64,000 nucleotides of DNA. It comes from Prostheceraeus crozeri (lineage: Eukaryota > Platyhelminthes > Polycladida > Euryleptidae). Within the stretch, counting starts at the first letter, position 1, and each line of letters starts with the position of its first letter. Positions 9,245 through 19,636 of the stretch are shown here, piece by piece. The notes below the pieces were generated by a model that did no database searches, was not told the origin of the DNA, and saw only the letters and a list, made by a program, of their open reading frames with translations. A program made the translations under genes and the position numbers. The stretch covers positions 1 through 64,000 of the forward strand of contig CAJQUW010013629.1 in assembly GCA_907163375.1 (NCBI GenBank), in the 5' to 3' direction.

Positions 9245-12200
9245 ATGGAATTCCCAAAAATTGAAAATTACCGCATTGCTGCTGAGATGGAGAAGGCCAC
9301 CATCGAGCAATGTAAGTATCTGTATCAAGGTTGACTCACTCTATTACTAACATCATTAGGGTAGACATCCCATTTAAACATAAATCAAGACATATCACCT
9401 CCCCTCTTTTATTCATTTTTAAACGGAATCCAAAATTTCATTGTGGCACTCTGCTTATCTTTGCTGTCATTCATTTTCAGTGCATGAATGCATTCGTAAT
9501 GGGGAACCCGTCCCCCAAGGAGCAATCGGGGAAGCCTATGAGCGGCTTGGCAAGTGTAAGTATCTTTAACATCTCCTGTTTAGGCTGTTTCAGATCCTCT
9601 GCATCATCCTTGTCTCAATCTCTGATCTCTCTTTCCTCTCTACATATATGGCAAAGACGAAAAAATGGAAAGAAGCCTCAACGCGGAAGTTCCGCGAGGC
9701 ATTTCCGACCCTACCTTCCCGTCCATCAACCTCCACTCAAAGTCCGACTCCTTTCTCGGCCACCGTCATCGCCCCACCTCCACCAACTGCTACGCTCCCT
9801 ACACCAGTCTCTGCTCCCCGTCACCACGTCCCTCCGACACCCAAGCCCAGGACCCCTCCACCCTCGGCTCGTGTCCCACTCCTGCCTCCTCCTCTTCTAC
9901 CATCGGTGTTGCTGGAGATCAATTCATTAGATGGCAAGCAACCGTGATTGGGAAATAGGGGGATAAGACTTCTAACTTGAAATTATGATCATGTTACTAA
10001 TCTCTATTCTCTTTTTCTCAACAGATCTGGCGGCATACCTCCTGGACGGTGACGTTTCCTCCCGCCCCATCATCCCAGCATCACCACCACCACCTGCAGC
10101 AGCGGCCGAACTCCCTCTCCGTTTAGTCGGTGGAGCGTCTGTTAGAGCAGGAGGAGTTGGAGATAGTCGGAGAGGAGAGGGAGATTGAAGTCGAAGTGGA
10201 GAAGGGAGACTTTCGATGCCAGCGGTGTGACAGGGTCTTCGCCAAAGCCTTCAACTTAAGACGTCACACCGCTGGCAATGCCTGCAGAGGAGGAAAGCGC
10301 CGACCGATCAACGACCCAAGTGTGAAGGTTGTGGACGCACATTCTACAACAGCACCAACTTGCGAGTCCACATCGAAGGTGGATCCTGTGGCAATGTGAG
10401 GCAACCCCCAACAACAACAGGTAGGGAGCATCCCTCACCACCCGTCGGCTTTTCCTGTTCCTCGTGTCGGAAGACCTTTCCCACAGAGTTTGTTCTCTCT
10501 TCGCACACACTCTGTCACACACATTACACAGAGCTTTACACTGACGACCACGTCACTCTAAGGCTGAGCAAGTTCTCCTTGAGAGGCTCGTTCGTGACTA
10601 TGTGATGGAAAGCTCTGAACCCATACAGGATATTCATCCATTCCTGTCAAATAATACAGGTTTAACTCATCAAGTTCTCGTTAAGTTTTCTCATCAAGTT
10701 GGCAAGTTTAGATAGGTTTTTGCTCAAAGGCATGTTTTACGTCTCTGTTCGTTTCAATAAAATGAATAGCAGTACGGGAGAAGTAGAGTCCACTGTGACG
10801 ATTAGGATAGCCTCCTGTGCTGCTGATCTCATAGGTGATGTGAACGAGTGGATAGAGAGACATGCCACCTATCTCGTCAACAACCTGGAGAAGTTCCTGG
10901 AAAGAGACAGCGGACTGGTCTTTGATGGGATCGAGAAAGTAGACATTAAAATCAATCTCTTAGAAAATTTGCAAGGAGCGGTTGTTTCATCCTACCCAAA
11001 GCACTCGCTGACAAAAAGGCTGTCATCAATGTAGAGTTACAGTCCCAGTGTTTCAAGTATGCCGTTCTCTCCATTCTTCACTATAATGATGTAGGTATAA
11101 ATCGTGAACGAATCACTAAATATCGTGAATGGGAGGATGAGCTTAAGTTTGACGGGCTAGATGTCAACACACTAGATTTTAAAGACATCAACCAATTTGA
11201 AAAATTGAATGAAATTAAGATCGTCGTCCATCTCTGGGAAAAAGGTCTGAAGGGCGTTAGGTATAACAACCGCCAAAGTAACTTTGACCGGGTTGTCATT
11301 CTCCTCCTAGTATATAGCGACAACCACCAAGAATTGCATTATTGTGGCATTCCTAAAATTCCAAACTTGTATCGCCACCAACAAAGTTGTGATAACAAGT
11401 ATTATTACTGTGATCGCTGCACACGGCGCTTTAGATCAAAACCATTTTTTTACAGCATTGCGAGTGGTGCACTCGAGGTAAGCTTCAAATGTAAGTGATG
11501 CCCAAAGATCAATTTTATAGGTATGAAGAAAGAGGCTATGAGCTGAGTCCCATTTGTGTCATTTATGCAGACATTGAATGCTATATTGATAGTGAAGATC
11601 AGACTCATCAACTTGCGACCATTGCTTGTTATGAAGTTTGGCATTCTTACTATAGGAACCAAAATAAACTGCATGTGTGGCAAGGTGAAGACTGCATCTT
11701 AGAATTTTTCAAATTTTTGGATAAAAAGCACGTTTTCATCAACTCAGTCAAACGGAGCTGACAAGGAAACCCATGTGTTCCACAGAAGTCGATAAATAAA
11801 AATTTGATTGGATCACAGAATGTACCCGCTGCTGTTCATCCTTTGATCAGAAGCAGCATAAGAAAGTGAGGGACCATTGCCATCTCAGTGGTAAATTTAG
11901 GTTTGCCTTGTGCAGTAAGTGTAATATCTCACTTTGGCTCGAACGTCGAACGCTCCCTGTCATCTTTCATAACTTTAAATGCTGTTATGCGCATATTCTT
12001 CTTCGCCATGGTCTAGGACATATGAAGTCATGGTCGATGAACGTCATAGCGCAAAGTAAGAAAAATCTATGTCTCTGTCGGCCACAGTCCACGTTGACAA
12101 GACGAAGGAGAGGAAACCTGTCTTTTATGATGTTAAGTTTATGGACAGTTTCCAGTTTATGTCTTCTTCCTCACTTCCCCTCACACAAAATTTAAAGAAA

Positions 12201-12815
12201 TGCTATCCTACTATTAGTGACAGTCTCATGCGACGGAAAGGGGTGTTTCCTTATATTTTAGTTCAATGGACACATTGAAAGAAACATCCCTCCCGTCCAT
12301 CGATAAATTTAAGAACGATTTGACGGGTGAGGACTGTTCGCCTGATGACTATAGGCATGCACAGCAGGCATAGCAAGAATTAGGTTGTCACTCGTTTAGT
12401 GACTATATGCTTGCCTACTTAAAATTAGATGATTTTCTCTTAGCCGATGTATTTGAGGCTTTTAGGAAAGTTACACTGAAGCAGGACGCGTTGGACCCCG
12501 TCCATTACACTAGTTTACCGGAGTTGTCCTACCAGTCAGCTTTTAAAATGACTAGGGAAAAAATACATTTGTTGGACGATCCCGAAATGTACACCATGTT
12601 TGAACGCGGGATCCGAGGTGGACTGACGTTAGTCAACAAGCATGTTGTCAATGAAAAAGTCGATGGTGAATTTGACACTCACCTGATGCACATCGACCAA
12701 AATAATTTACATGGAGGTGCACTGTCGAAACCTTTGCCACAATCCCACTTTGCTTGGCTTGAACCTCATGACGTTGAACACTTTTCCAACCCCCAGCACA
12801 TTTTAGGACTGTAAG
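9245..12815 (+). pseudogene. PolB: Protein-primed family B DNA polymerase of the Polinton (fossil)
   Basis: A broken polymerase gene. The 5' part (about 9.25-10.1 kb) is short exon-like pieces and a proline/serine-rich stretch. Near 10.19-10.53 kb three C2H2-type fingers are readable (FRCQRCDRVFAKAFNLRRH is the first). At 10.70-11.03 kb lies the domain that is also found free-standing in this element. It is followed by the conserved KKAVINV..CFKYAVLSIL region typical of animal Polinton polymerases. The 3'-5' exonuclease shows YADIECYI (Exo I), then the DHCHLSGKFR zinc-like region and DSFQFM (Exo III). The start of the palm shows MFERGIRGG and the IDQNNLHG box. Sequence recognisable as polymerase stops there, so the C-terminal palm and thumb are missing or too decayed to see. 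Overall it has around six breaks plus the lost end. In Polintons this enzyme replicates the element from a protein primer. Confidence 0.85.
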
Positions 12816-13757
12816 ATGAGGCCGACATAGGTTGATCTGTTGTGGTTGATGTTTTGTTTTTCTCTCCATAGCGCTTTCTATGGGATGTTGTAAGTGAGTG
12901 CCTTGTTACATGCGTCCAGCTCCTGATCACAACATATCATCGATGGGGTATCCAGTGCTTTTTCTGACTTTGTTTTGTCCCTGAACAGTTTCCGGCACAT
13001 CAGTGACTTTGTTTTCTCCGTGTATAGTATTAACTATGTGTGACTGTGATGAAATGTCTTACATTCAATAACATATCATGTACAGACTGTCTCGTTTTTC
13101 TTTTGACATAAAAATGGGATTCGCACTCAATAGACAAAAGTAAAAGTTTTGATCATTTTGTAAGATGGGTAGGGTTATAATCATCTCACTGTTGTAAAGT
13201 TAGAAACAAAGTAGCTGTTTGTATTGTTAGGAATAATGTCATTCACAAATGGTTAAGTTAATAAGTGTACTATACACCAACGGTTAACATTCGCTTGTGC
13301 TATATAAAACCCTAAATCCCTAAATCCAATCGTAGGTAACCCTATCCCCATAGATTGTGGACTTTAGCAATTTATAGGTAAAGTATAAAATAAAGTGATA
13401 AACATTTCACTGTTTGCAAGATAGGTAAAGTATAAAATAAAGTCATAACCATGTCAGAGCTTGTAAGTTAACATCCTCAAGTGTCCAACGAATGTAGCAT
13501 CATGAAAATTTCTTCGGCTTAGGAAACATCAATCACTTTGCTGACTCATGTCTATAAATAGCTCTGACTCATGAAGTGGTAAAGCGCCAGTCAGTTAGAT
13601 AAGAATCTAATCAGTCTTGTTCAACCTTTTCACCGACACGTGTGTGGGCGTGTCATTCAACATCGATGGCGCCTCACGTCAGACAGCGTGACCTTTTCAA
13701 CGACAAGTGTGTGGGCGATAGTTCATTGCGATGACTCATTCAAAACACATCATGTGA
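12816..13757. other. Polinton spacer after PolB, with short tandem repeats
   Basis: No gene recognised. A 23-base unit ATAGGTAAAGTATAAAATAA.. occurs twice (13374-13396 and 13421-13443). A second pair, TTTTCAMCGACAMGTGTGTGGGCG-like, begins near 13627 and 13692. Similar ACAAAGCGCAATGACTCAT-type repeats recur at 17.3-17.5 kb, so these may be spacer repeats of the element. Confidence 0.5.
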
Positions 13758-15565
13758 TTAACACTAGAAGACCGGGGCGAGTCAATTGGCGCAGAATCAA
13801 ACATTTTTTGTTCTTTTTCCGTTTAATCGTGATATGAACCGACAACACTTCGTGACTTTTAATATTTCTATGAATTCTTATTTCTATAATGGAGTCGAGT
13901 CTTCAGGTCATTTTATTATCATAGAAATCACATGACTACCTAGAAAGCCGAACTGCCTCAATTGACGCAGTCTACGATTGGGCATGTATTGGCGTTATTT
14001 GATTTCTTTTCAACGTACCTGACATCTACTTGTATGGTGCCTTGCATGTTTCAAATCCTAGAAATGTTATTCAACCATGATATCGAGTGTCTGTCGATTT
14101 TCCATATTAAATAGAACTCATTTGCAGACAGAAATCAAAGATATTGAGGTCAATGCCGTCAGTGTGAGTAATTGACGAAGCTGCTGTGACCATTAGACAT
14201 CGAAACAGTTGTTATTCGGCTGTTGACTGATATCCTTACGATACTTGTTTCTATTCTGACGACTATAATGTCTCGGCGCGCGAAATATTCAGCTCTACAA
14301 GCTCTACAACCTTCCCAAGACCTGGATACGGACGACAGCGATACCGGAGAAGAATTCGTAGGCACACAAGAAGAAAATGAATACTCAGTATTAGTGGAAT
14401 AAATTATGATGTCGATAATTCAAGCAGCAGTGACATTGACGAAGGAGATTCGATCGAAAATATTCCGCCGTTACATCAACGACTTTCTATACATCCAGAA
14501 GGCGATTGTGATTCAAATGACAGGCATTTTGGAAAAGATGGAACAGTTTGGACTTTACTTTCTCGCAATAAATTGAGCCATAATGCTGGACGACGAAATT
14601 CACAAAACGTTTTGCGACGGCATAGTGGTCCAACTGCGTATGCAAGTGCCCGAATAAGTGATCCATTATCCGCTTCCATGGTGACAAAACTTAGTACAAT
14701 GCATAGCTCTGTAACTAGTCTAAATATAGACAATGAAAAGTGCAAGCCAGAGACTGTTTTATTGTACAACCATACAAAAGCTGGCGTTGACGTTTTGGAT
14801 CAAACGCTGAAACTGTATTCCGTGAAGCCGGCGTGTCGCAGATGGCTAGTACACGTTTTTTCTAATATGGTCGATATTGCTTTAGTGAAGGCGTGGATCC
14901 TATACAAAGAGGTCACCAAAAAATCAATTAGCAGGCGAAACTACATTCAGCAAGTTGTAGAGCAACTTTTGGCTTCAGGAAAAGAAACCGAAAACTAAAC
15001 GTATGAAGTCATTCAGAAGTCGAAAACGTATGATTGAAAATCATAATTCTAGAAATGTGAGAAAACGAAAACAATGTTCCGGTGAATGCAACAGAAACCG
15101 TACTGTTGATTGTTATCACTGTTGCAGTATCCCAGTTTGCGGCCTCTGCAGTATAAAAATGTGCAAAAAGTGTTTATAATGTATTTGTAATTTACAATTC
15201 GTCATATGTTGATTACAAGTTTTCATTGAATGAACTGCATTTTTCTTAAGAAAATAAGCTTATTAGTTCGTGTTTTCTGTTTTTACATTTGCAATGCATG
15301 CATAGTTTATAGCAAGCATATAAGCATAATGAATGAGAAATTAATCATGTACGCTATCGATTTCTATGGATGGCAATCATATTACTCATTAAATGCCCAA
15401 TCAATGCAACAATAAACATAAATTAGTATTTCACAATATAAATCTTCATTATAACTAATAAATATTCAAAGATGGAGATAAATTGGTACTATATTTTGAT
15501 ATTGCGTCAATTGACGCATTTCAGGCTTTCTCGTAAGATCGAAAGTTCCGGTCTTCTAGTGTTAA
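13758..15565 (+). mobile_element. piggyBac-family transposon inserted in the Polinton
   Basis: Bounded by TTAA on both sides (13758-13761 and 15562-15565). Perfect 14-bp terminal inverted repeats CACTAGAAGACCGG follow. TTAA targets and Cys-rich transposases define piggyBac. It carries a transposase remnant in the same orientation. The insertion interrupts the Polinton between the polymerase side and the TBP-like gene. Confidence 0.92.
14268..15177 (+). pseudogene. Internally deleted piggyBac transposase
   Basis: The N-terminal part starts MSRRAKYSALQAL and runs into an acidic stretch (LDTDDSDTGEEF). After a stop the frame resumes with HFGKDGTVWTL, the usual entry of the piggyBac transposase core. 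It then jumps to the C-terminal part (KPETVLLYNHTKAGVDVLDQ and RRWLVHVFSNMVDIAL), so most of the catalytic core with its first aspartates is missing. A separate short frame at about 15004-15177 keeps the terminal Cys-rich zinc motif (CSGECN..CYHC..CGLC..CKKC). The length is about half that of a normal transposase. It could not act by itself, although the copy keeps both ends and may have been moved by a related enzyme. Confidence 0.85.
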
Positions 15566-15567
15566 CA

Positions 15568-16101
15568 CTATTCTATTAACTGTGACTCATACAGATAACG
15601 CATTAAAGATTTAACAATGTCAGCTACTTTACTGATATGACGTAAACCAGTCATGATACAATGTCCGTTGTGAAACACTGCAATATGTACAGGATGCCAC
15701 TTCCGAATCAGAGCAGCAGAAAAGAGTTCAGTTTCATAAAATATACAATGATTACTGGCTTTAATGTTTGCTAGATTCACTAACAACTTCAATTGAACAG
15801 ACAGTACTATATTCTTCAATGTCAGGGGACTGAGGCGTAGATGAGGCATGAGTGTTCGCATTTTCTTGACGACTTCGTAACACATGGACTGCATCACGAA
15901 ATGAGAAAGGTTTCCTAGGACTTGGATTTTGCCGCAGCGAAATATTTGAAGATTTCGACCGTTGCTCATGCGAATGACCAACATTTGCGGACGACCGCGA
16001 TGATAGACTGAATCGGGAAGATGGGTATGCAACTGTTCTAGATCGATGTCTCTTCTGAGATTCATTTCGCGCATGAGGTTGATGATGTGGATGGGGAGCA
16101 T
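15568..16101 (-). CDS. TATA-binding-protein-like protein encoded by the Polinton
   Basis: A 178-residue frame that looks whole. It has the two-repeat layout of the TBP core. Repeat 1 (residues about 5-95) reads INLMREMNLRRDIDLEQL, then MLVIRM, LQIF and GKIQVLG. Repeat 2 (about 95-175) reads LTLKNIVLSVQLKLLVNL, then FYETELFSAALIRKW, IAVF and GHCIMTG. These align in order with the NIV..V.L...LDL, alilRi, aLIF.SGKiv.TGA, kiQNiV.S.DvkF, YEPElFPGLiYr and LIF.SGKvvLTGA blocks of eukaryotic TBP. Of the four phenylalanines that TBP inserts into DNA, three positions appear to keep Phe. Length equals the TBP core without an N-terminal extension. It ends two bases inside the piggyBac junction. A TATA box precedes it. 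Role inferred: transcription of element genes. Alternatives such as a very divergent host TBP copy are less likely given its location. Fossil context. Confidence 0.8.
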   Translation of the reverse strand: MLPIHIINLMREMNLRRDIDLEQLHTHLPDSVYHRGRPQMLVIRMSNGRNLQIFRCGKIQVLGNLSHFVMQSMCYEVVKKMRTLMPHLRLSPLTLKNIVLSVQLKLLVNLANIKASNHCIFYETELFSAALIRKWHPVHIAVFHNGHCIMTGLRHISKVADIVKSLMRYLYESQLIE

Positions 16102-16136
16102 GATTCACAAAAGACATGAGGGTTAAGTGAACTTCC

Positions 16137-16144
16137 CTTTTATA
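16137..16144 (-). promoter_or_regulatory. TATA box before the TBP-like gene
   Basis: TATAAAAG on the minus strand, about 36 bases upstream of the chosen ATG, placing the start of transcription just before that codon. It supports this start and a TATA-dependent promoter, in common with the other units of the element. Confidence 0.55.
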
Positions 16145-16150
16145 CTTTAC

Positions 16151-16390
16151 TCATGACGGTTTTGGAATCACGATGTAGCAGTGATCATTATGTAGAATCA
16201 TCTCTTGAATGCGAATAAATATAATGCCTTCTCCTACGTTGATGACACGGCAAGAGTTGGATGGGATTGCGCGATGCAACCTTCGTAGTTGAAAGCGTTC
16301 TAGAGTTATCTGAAGTTGACGTTTCTTATCATGAAATGTAACACGCTGACTTTTCCATGATACATGGAAGCATGCTGATAATTTCCACAT
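16151..16390 (-). CDS. Small Polinton frame, 79 codons, unknown
   Basis: Begins MWKLSACFHVSWKSQRV and ends HCYIVIPKPS. It is basic in the middle (QITLERFQLRRLHR) and then beta-strand-like (GEGIIFIRIQEMIL). No family recognised. It sits just upstream of, and in line with, the TBP-like gene, whose TATA box lies a few bases beyond its stop, so the two are closely packed. It could be a real small gene or a fragment. Confidence 0.4.
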   Translation of the reverse strand: MWKLSACFHVSWKSQRVTFHDKKRQLQITLERFQLRRLHRAIPSNSCRVINVGEGIIFIRIQEMILHNDHCYIVIPKPS

Positions 16391-16506
16391 GATTAAAACC
16401 TGAGTGAAGAAGGGTATGCCTAAGAAAGAAGGAGAGAGTCATGTTCATGTGTGGCATGGTGAGTGTACATTTTCTTTCTTGATAAGGTGGCCGTTAGGCC
16501 TTGGCT

Positions 16507-16980
16507 TCATAAATACCGATGGTGCGTTCTCAGTGTGTGTGGAGAGTGTTGCTGTAGTTGATCATCATCAACATGGACATCATTTTTAAAGGTTATGGAG
16601 ACAAGATAAGGATTCAACGTAAACAACCTTCCGTCCCTGCGCGGACCAATGTAGATGGTTTGAATTTTAATTTCAAAGGAGTAGAATCCTATTCCCAAAA
16701 TGGGGAGAGGTTTGCAATTGAGTAAGTCGAATTCGTTGCTCTCCTTTTCATGGATGATGAGACAGTGTCTATCCATATGAACATACATGTATCTTCTTTC
16801 CATGACGAGAACTTGAGGCCGCTTCCCATTGTGTCGAACAATTTCTTTGGGAATGGTAAGATTTTCTTTCACGAATGTTTCAAGAGTATTGAATTGTAAC
16901 CGTGTCCAATAGTCTAACGATACACACACAGCGAGTCCATGCTGTGTTGACATAACCTTAAGATAATCCATCCGATTCAC
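16507..16980 (-). CDS. GxGFYSF protein, copy 1
   Basis: A 157-residue frame. The diagnostic block is GIGFYSFEIKIQTIYIG followed by DGRLFTLNPYLVSI. The same block occurs in the frame at 18875-19327 (GAGFYSFYIEVPAAYVG, DGNLIFLNLRIAQI). Both also begin with about 40 residues of a related helical lead (LETFVKENLTIPKEIV versus LEDVVRQNALIPTELL). Each is preceded at once by a short frame with a hydrophobic segment. No known family recognised. A virion or membrane-linked role is possible from the pairing, but this is inference. Confidence 0.5.
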   Translation of the reverse strand: MNRMDYLKVMSTQHGLAVCVSLDYWTRLQFNTLETFVKENLTIPKEIVRHNGKRPQVLVMERRYMYVHMDRHCLIIHEKESNEFDLLNCKPLPILGIGFYSFEIKIQTIYIGPRRDGRLFTLNPYLVSITFKNDVHVDDDQLQQHSPHTLRTHHRYL

Positions 16981-16995
16981 TTGGAGTTTTTATGG

Positions 16996-17178
16996 TCACG
17001 ACTTCTCCATGATGAGTTGATTGAAAGCATTTTTACCCGATGCTAAAGTAAGGGAGTTCATTGTACCCAGAGCGAGAGCAGATGAGTTGATGGCTTCGAG
17101 CAACTGCATGGTTAGCGCAATGACGGAAATGATTGACATGAGCTCAGTCGTCCGTTTCATAATCAGACCTAGCACCAA
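16996..17178 (-). CDS. Small frame with a hydrophobic segment, partner of GxGFYSF copy 1
   Basis: Sixty residues with the likely membrane segment LMSIISVIALTMQLL. It ends 15 bases before the following GxGFYSF frame. Its counterpart at 19334-19636 has the same position relative to copy 2 and also carries one hydrophobic segment. Short and unidentified. Confidence 0.4.
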   Translation of the reverse strand: MVLGLIMKRTTELMSIISVIALTMQLLEAINSSALALGTMNSLTLASGKNAFNQLIMEKS

Positions 17179-17229
17179 TCACATGCGTTTCCCTTTTCAT
17201 GTTTTATCCGTCTTTGTTACGTGACAAAG

Positions 17230-17540
17230 AGTTATCACACGTGAACTTTTCACTGCGTGGGTGGAAAACGTCCCTATGACTGACTGCCCTCTCACAAAGT
17301 CGTTCTAGTCCTCACGAAGACTTTAGTGACACACGCCTTCCAGCGAACAAAGACGCATTCATTTATCTAACAAAGAGCCCGATGGCGATGCACAAAGCGC
17401 AATGACTCATTTTGTGATGCGCCCCTTTTCTCGAACAAAGAGCATTCATTTATGTAACAAAGCGCAATGACTTATGTTGCTCTATACACCATTACAAAAT
17501 ACTCAGTTAAAAGAAATCTTTATTGCATCTACACAACATG
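17230..17540. other. Polinton spacer with imperfect repeats
   Basis: The phrase GCATTCATTTATSTAACAAAG recurs twice (about 17350 and 17445), each time followed by a form of GCGCAATGACT. ACAAAG recurs about six times. No gene seen. Confidence 0.5.
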
Positions 17541-17915
17541 TCAACCATCAAACAAAGTCGTTGATGTAAACACACTCAGTTGAATCATGATATGTTTAAC
17601 AACGCATGCATCTCCTTCCATCGTCTCTCCTATTCTCTCCATAATTTTCTCCATATGTCGTACATAAAATTGATCACTAAGAGTAATCCATTCTGTGCAA
17701 TAAGATCCAAAACGAAGTGGTTTTTGCAAATCTTTCAACTCTATAAATCTCTCTATCAATCTTTTGAAGAGAGGAAGGCTTTCAGTAACCACTAATTTCA
17801 TATCATTCATCTTCATTTTAAATGTAAGTTTCCAATCTTGTAAAAATCCATCGAATCCTTGTTGATCAAGTGTCAAATGACACATGTGGTTACTTAAGGT
17901 ACGATGCGTCATCAT
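17541..17915 (-). CDS. Free-standing relative of the PolB N-terminal domain (2)
   Basis: The frame is taken from a methionine that aligns with its relatives rather than from the first ATG (17939). It reads LTLDQQGFDGFLQDWKLTF, then FKRLIERFIELKDL, then LRFGSYCTEWITLSDQFY and VRHMEKIMERI, and closes with KHIMIQLSVF. The order and spacing match 8140-8592 and 23085-23507. It lies upstream of the pair at 16.5-17.2 kb. Function unknown. It is the most diverged of the set. Confidence 0.5.
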   Translation of the reverse strand: MMTHRTLSNHMCHLTLDQQGFDGFLQDWKLTFKMKMNDMKLVVTESLPLFKRLIERFIELKDLQKPLRFGSYCTEWITLSDQFYVRHMEKIMERIGETMEGDACVVKHIMIQLSVFTSTTLFDG

Positions 17916-18085
17916 AAAGGTTGTGACTATAGATTTCACATTGCTTCAATGACTTCCACTATGAATAAAACAGAAATAACAATCATGTTCCACTGTAAGT
18001 TTATTAAACATCAGTCAAAATTCACAAGTACGGAATACACTTCATGAAAAGATCATCACTCATTCACAAGGAGTAAAAACATTTT

Positions 18086-18857
18086 TTATATATACCTATG
18101 CTGTTGACAATAATACAGACACAGTTCATAAACATCATAGAGACTACAATGCCAGCGTGAAGAGAGTTTTGCAATGTAGGTGGCTCTATTTCTAGTATTA
18201 CAATGGGATGGTGGTCTGTGAAGGTGATGTCTCTCACCGAAACATACAGCCATATTAAAAATCATTTCATCTCTAAACTTCTTTTGATCACAATGCATAT
18301 GATAGTCTTGTCTTTCACGATCTACCCAACATGGTAAATATAAATTATCAATGTGCAACTGAAGTGTTGCTGCTTCTCGTTCAGAATCATTTCCTAATAT
18401 TTTAACAATATGAAAACCTGACAGTCACCGTTTGAAATCACTTATCAAATACGATTCATTTACAAATCCAATTTGAATCAAAATAGAAGGATCAAGTCCA
18501 TGTACATGACGTCGTGACCATTCGTCTTTGTATGGAGGACAGTAGCCAAATCTATGATATACACTAACAACAGTTTGATCGCTTTCCCTCATTGCAACAG
18601 CACTCAACTCCTGCATTGGTGTCCCCTCACTGTCTATGAAGATGACAACCTACAATATCAAAAAGACTTAATTACAAGATAATACATTGAGCAGGAACTT
18701 TACAAGGATGTCCGTCCTTTACATAACAAAAGATACATACAACATGATTATAATGTTTTAATTGAACATAACGCACAAGACCGCGTTTTCCACAATCACT
18801 ATATACTAACTGATTACAATACTTAAGATTTCTCTTTGGTGGTAACACCATCTTTCT
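18086..18857 (-). pseudogene. DEDDh exonuclease-like gene of the Polinton (fossil)
   Basis: Readable on the minus strand in more than one piece. The first piece has a short Cys-rich start (CNQLVYSDCGKRGLV and VCIFCYVKDGHPC), possibly zinc-binding. The second has FIDSEGTPMQELSAVAM, like the first Asp/Glu motif of DEDDh nucleases, then RRHVHGLDPSIL, the usual H-G spacing after it. The last has NLYLPCW and HCSLYDVYELCLYY, which would carry the late His/Asp motif. I compare it with exonuclease-like proteins known to me from invertebrate genomes. The match rests on motif order, not on a search. Intron-like and break-like gaps cannot be told apart here. Expected role: nucleic-acid trimming or proofreading. 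Confidence 0.45.
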
Positions 18858-18874
18858 TTGATGCGCGACGACGT

Positions 18875-19327
18875 TTAGGCTTGACACTCTTTGACACAAG
18901 AATCAGTGACTTTCTCAATGTGATCAAGACCTGTTAACTCAACTTGATGATAAATTTGAGCAATGCGCAAATTGAGAAAAATCAAATTACCGTCAGATTG
19001 ATGAGTTCCCACATAAGCAGCAGGCACCTCAATATAAAAGGAATAAAAGCCTGCACCACCTAGCGATGACAATTCTGTTTCAACTGACTGTTCAACTGTC
19101 ACTCCTGAAGTGACTTTACAATACGTGCTTTGTAAAATATAGCAGCGAGTGCCGCGATACAAAGGTTTATAATAAGAAGTTTTCTTTTCTTGACACAACT
19201 GTAATAGTTCAGTGGGAATAAGAGCATTTTGCCTCACAACGTCTTCTAAAATGTCAAGCTGCTGACGCAACCAATTATCAATAGGTATACTCAGGTTTTG
19301 ACTGCAACGATTTACTTGCGTATCCAA
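18875..19327 (-). CDS. GxGFYSF protein, copy 2
   Basis: A 150-residue frame with GAGFYSFYIEVPAAYVG and DGNLIFLNLRIAQIYH, homologous to copy 1 at 16.5 kb. The start MDTQVNRCSQNLSIP lies 7 bases after the stop of the preceding membrane-segment frame. The lead region contains a pair of cysteines that copy 1 lacks. Unknown function. Confidence 0.5.
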   Translation of the reverse strand: MDTQVNRCSQNLSIPIDNWLRQQLDILEDVVRQNALIPTELLQLCQEKKTSYYKPLYRGTRCYILQSTYCKVTSGVTVEQSVETELSSLGGAGFYSFYIEVPAAYVGTHQSDGNLIFLNLRIAQIYHQVELTGLDHIEKVTDSCVKECQA

Positions 19328-19333
19328 TTTTGG

Positions 19334-19636
19334 TTAGTATTCCGCCGGCGTTTGAAGATAGAGTCGAACACCGTTGTAGCGCACTTGCTGTTTGTAGGTA
19401 GAATAGCCGTGAACTACCTTTTCAATTTTCGGATTCCACAGCTCGAGATGTTGAGGATTGAGTGATGCAGCAGTAGGAGTAGGATTCATGGCCATGGCAG
19501 TCTGTAACGAAAGAATACCACTAAGTACATTCATGATCATCACAGAAAAGAAAATCGTTAGCTTGGCAGTGACATATGATTTGGCCCTTAAGAGGACCTT
19601 TTTGCGGCGTTCACATGATTTAAAGCTGATCACCAA
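19334..19636 (-). CDS. Small frame with a hydrophobic segment, partner of GxGFYSF copy 2
   Basis: A hundred residues: a basic start (CERRKKVLLRAKSYVTAK), one hydrophobic segment (LTIFFSVMIMNVLSGILSL), then a soluble tail (WNPKIEKVVHGYSTYKQQV). The layout resembles a single-pass membrane protein with the basic side inside. It overlaps the end of the upstream proline-rich frame by a few bases. Confidence 0.45.
   Translation of the reverse strand: MVISFKSCERRKKVLLRAKSYVTAKLTIFFSVMIMNVLSGILSLQTAMAMNPTPTAASLNPQHLELWNPKIEKVVHGYSTYKQQVRYNGVRLYLQTPAEY

Noticed and set aside
9331-9958. Three overlapping proline/serine-rich frames
   Set aside because: Only one can be genuine. All look alike because of pyrimidine-rich repeats, so no separate genes are called there and the stretch is kept inside the PolB unit.
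12816-13757. Possible C-terminal palm motifs of PolB
   Set aside because: I looked for a YxDTD-like motif and found none on the plus strand, so the polymerase is not extended.
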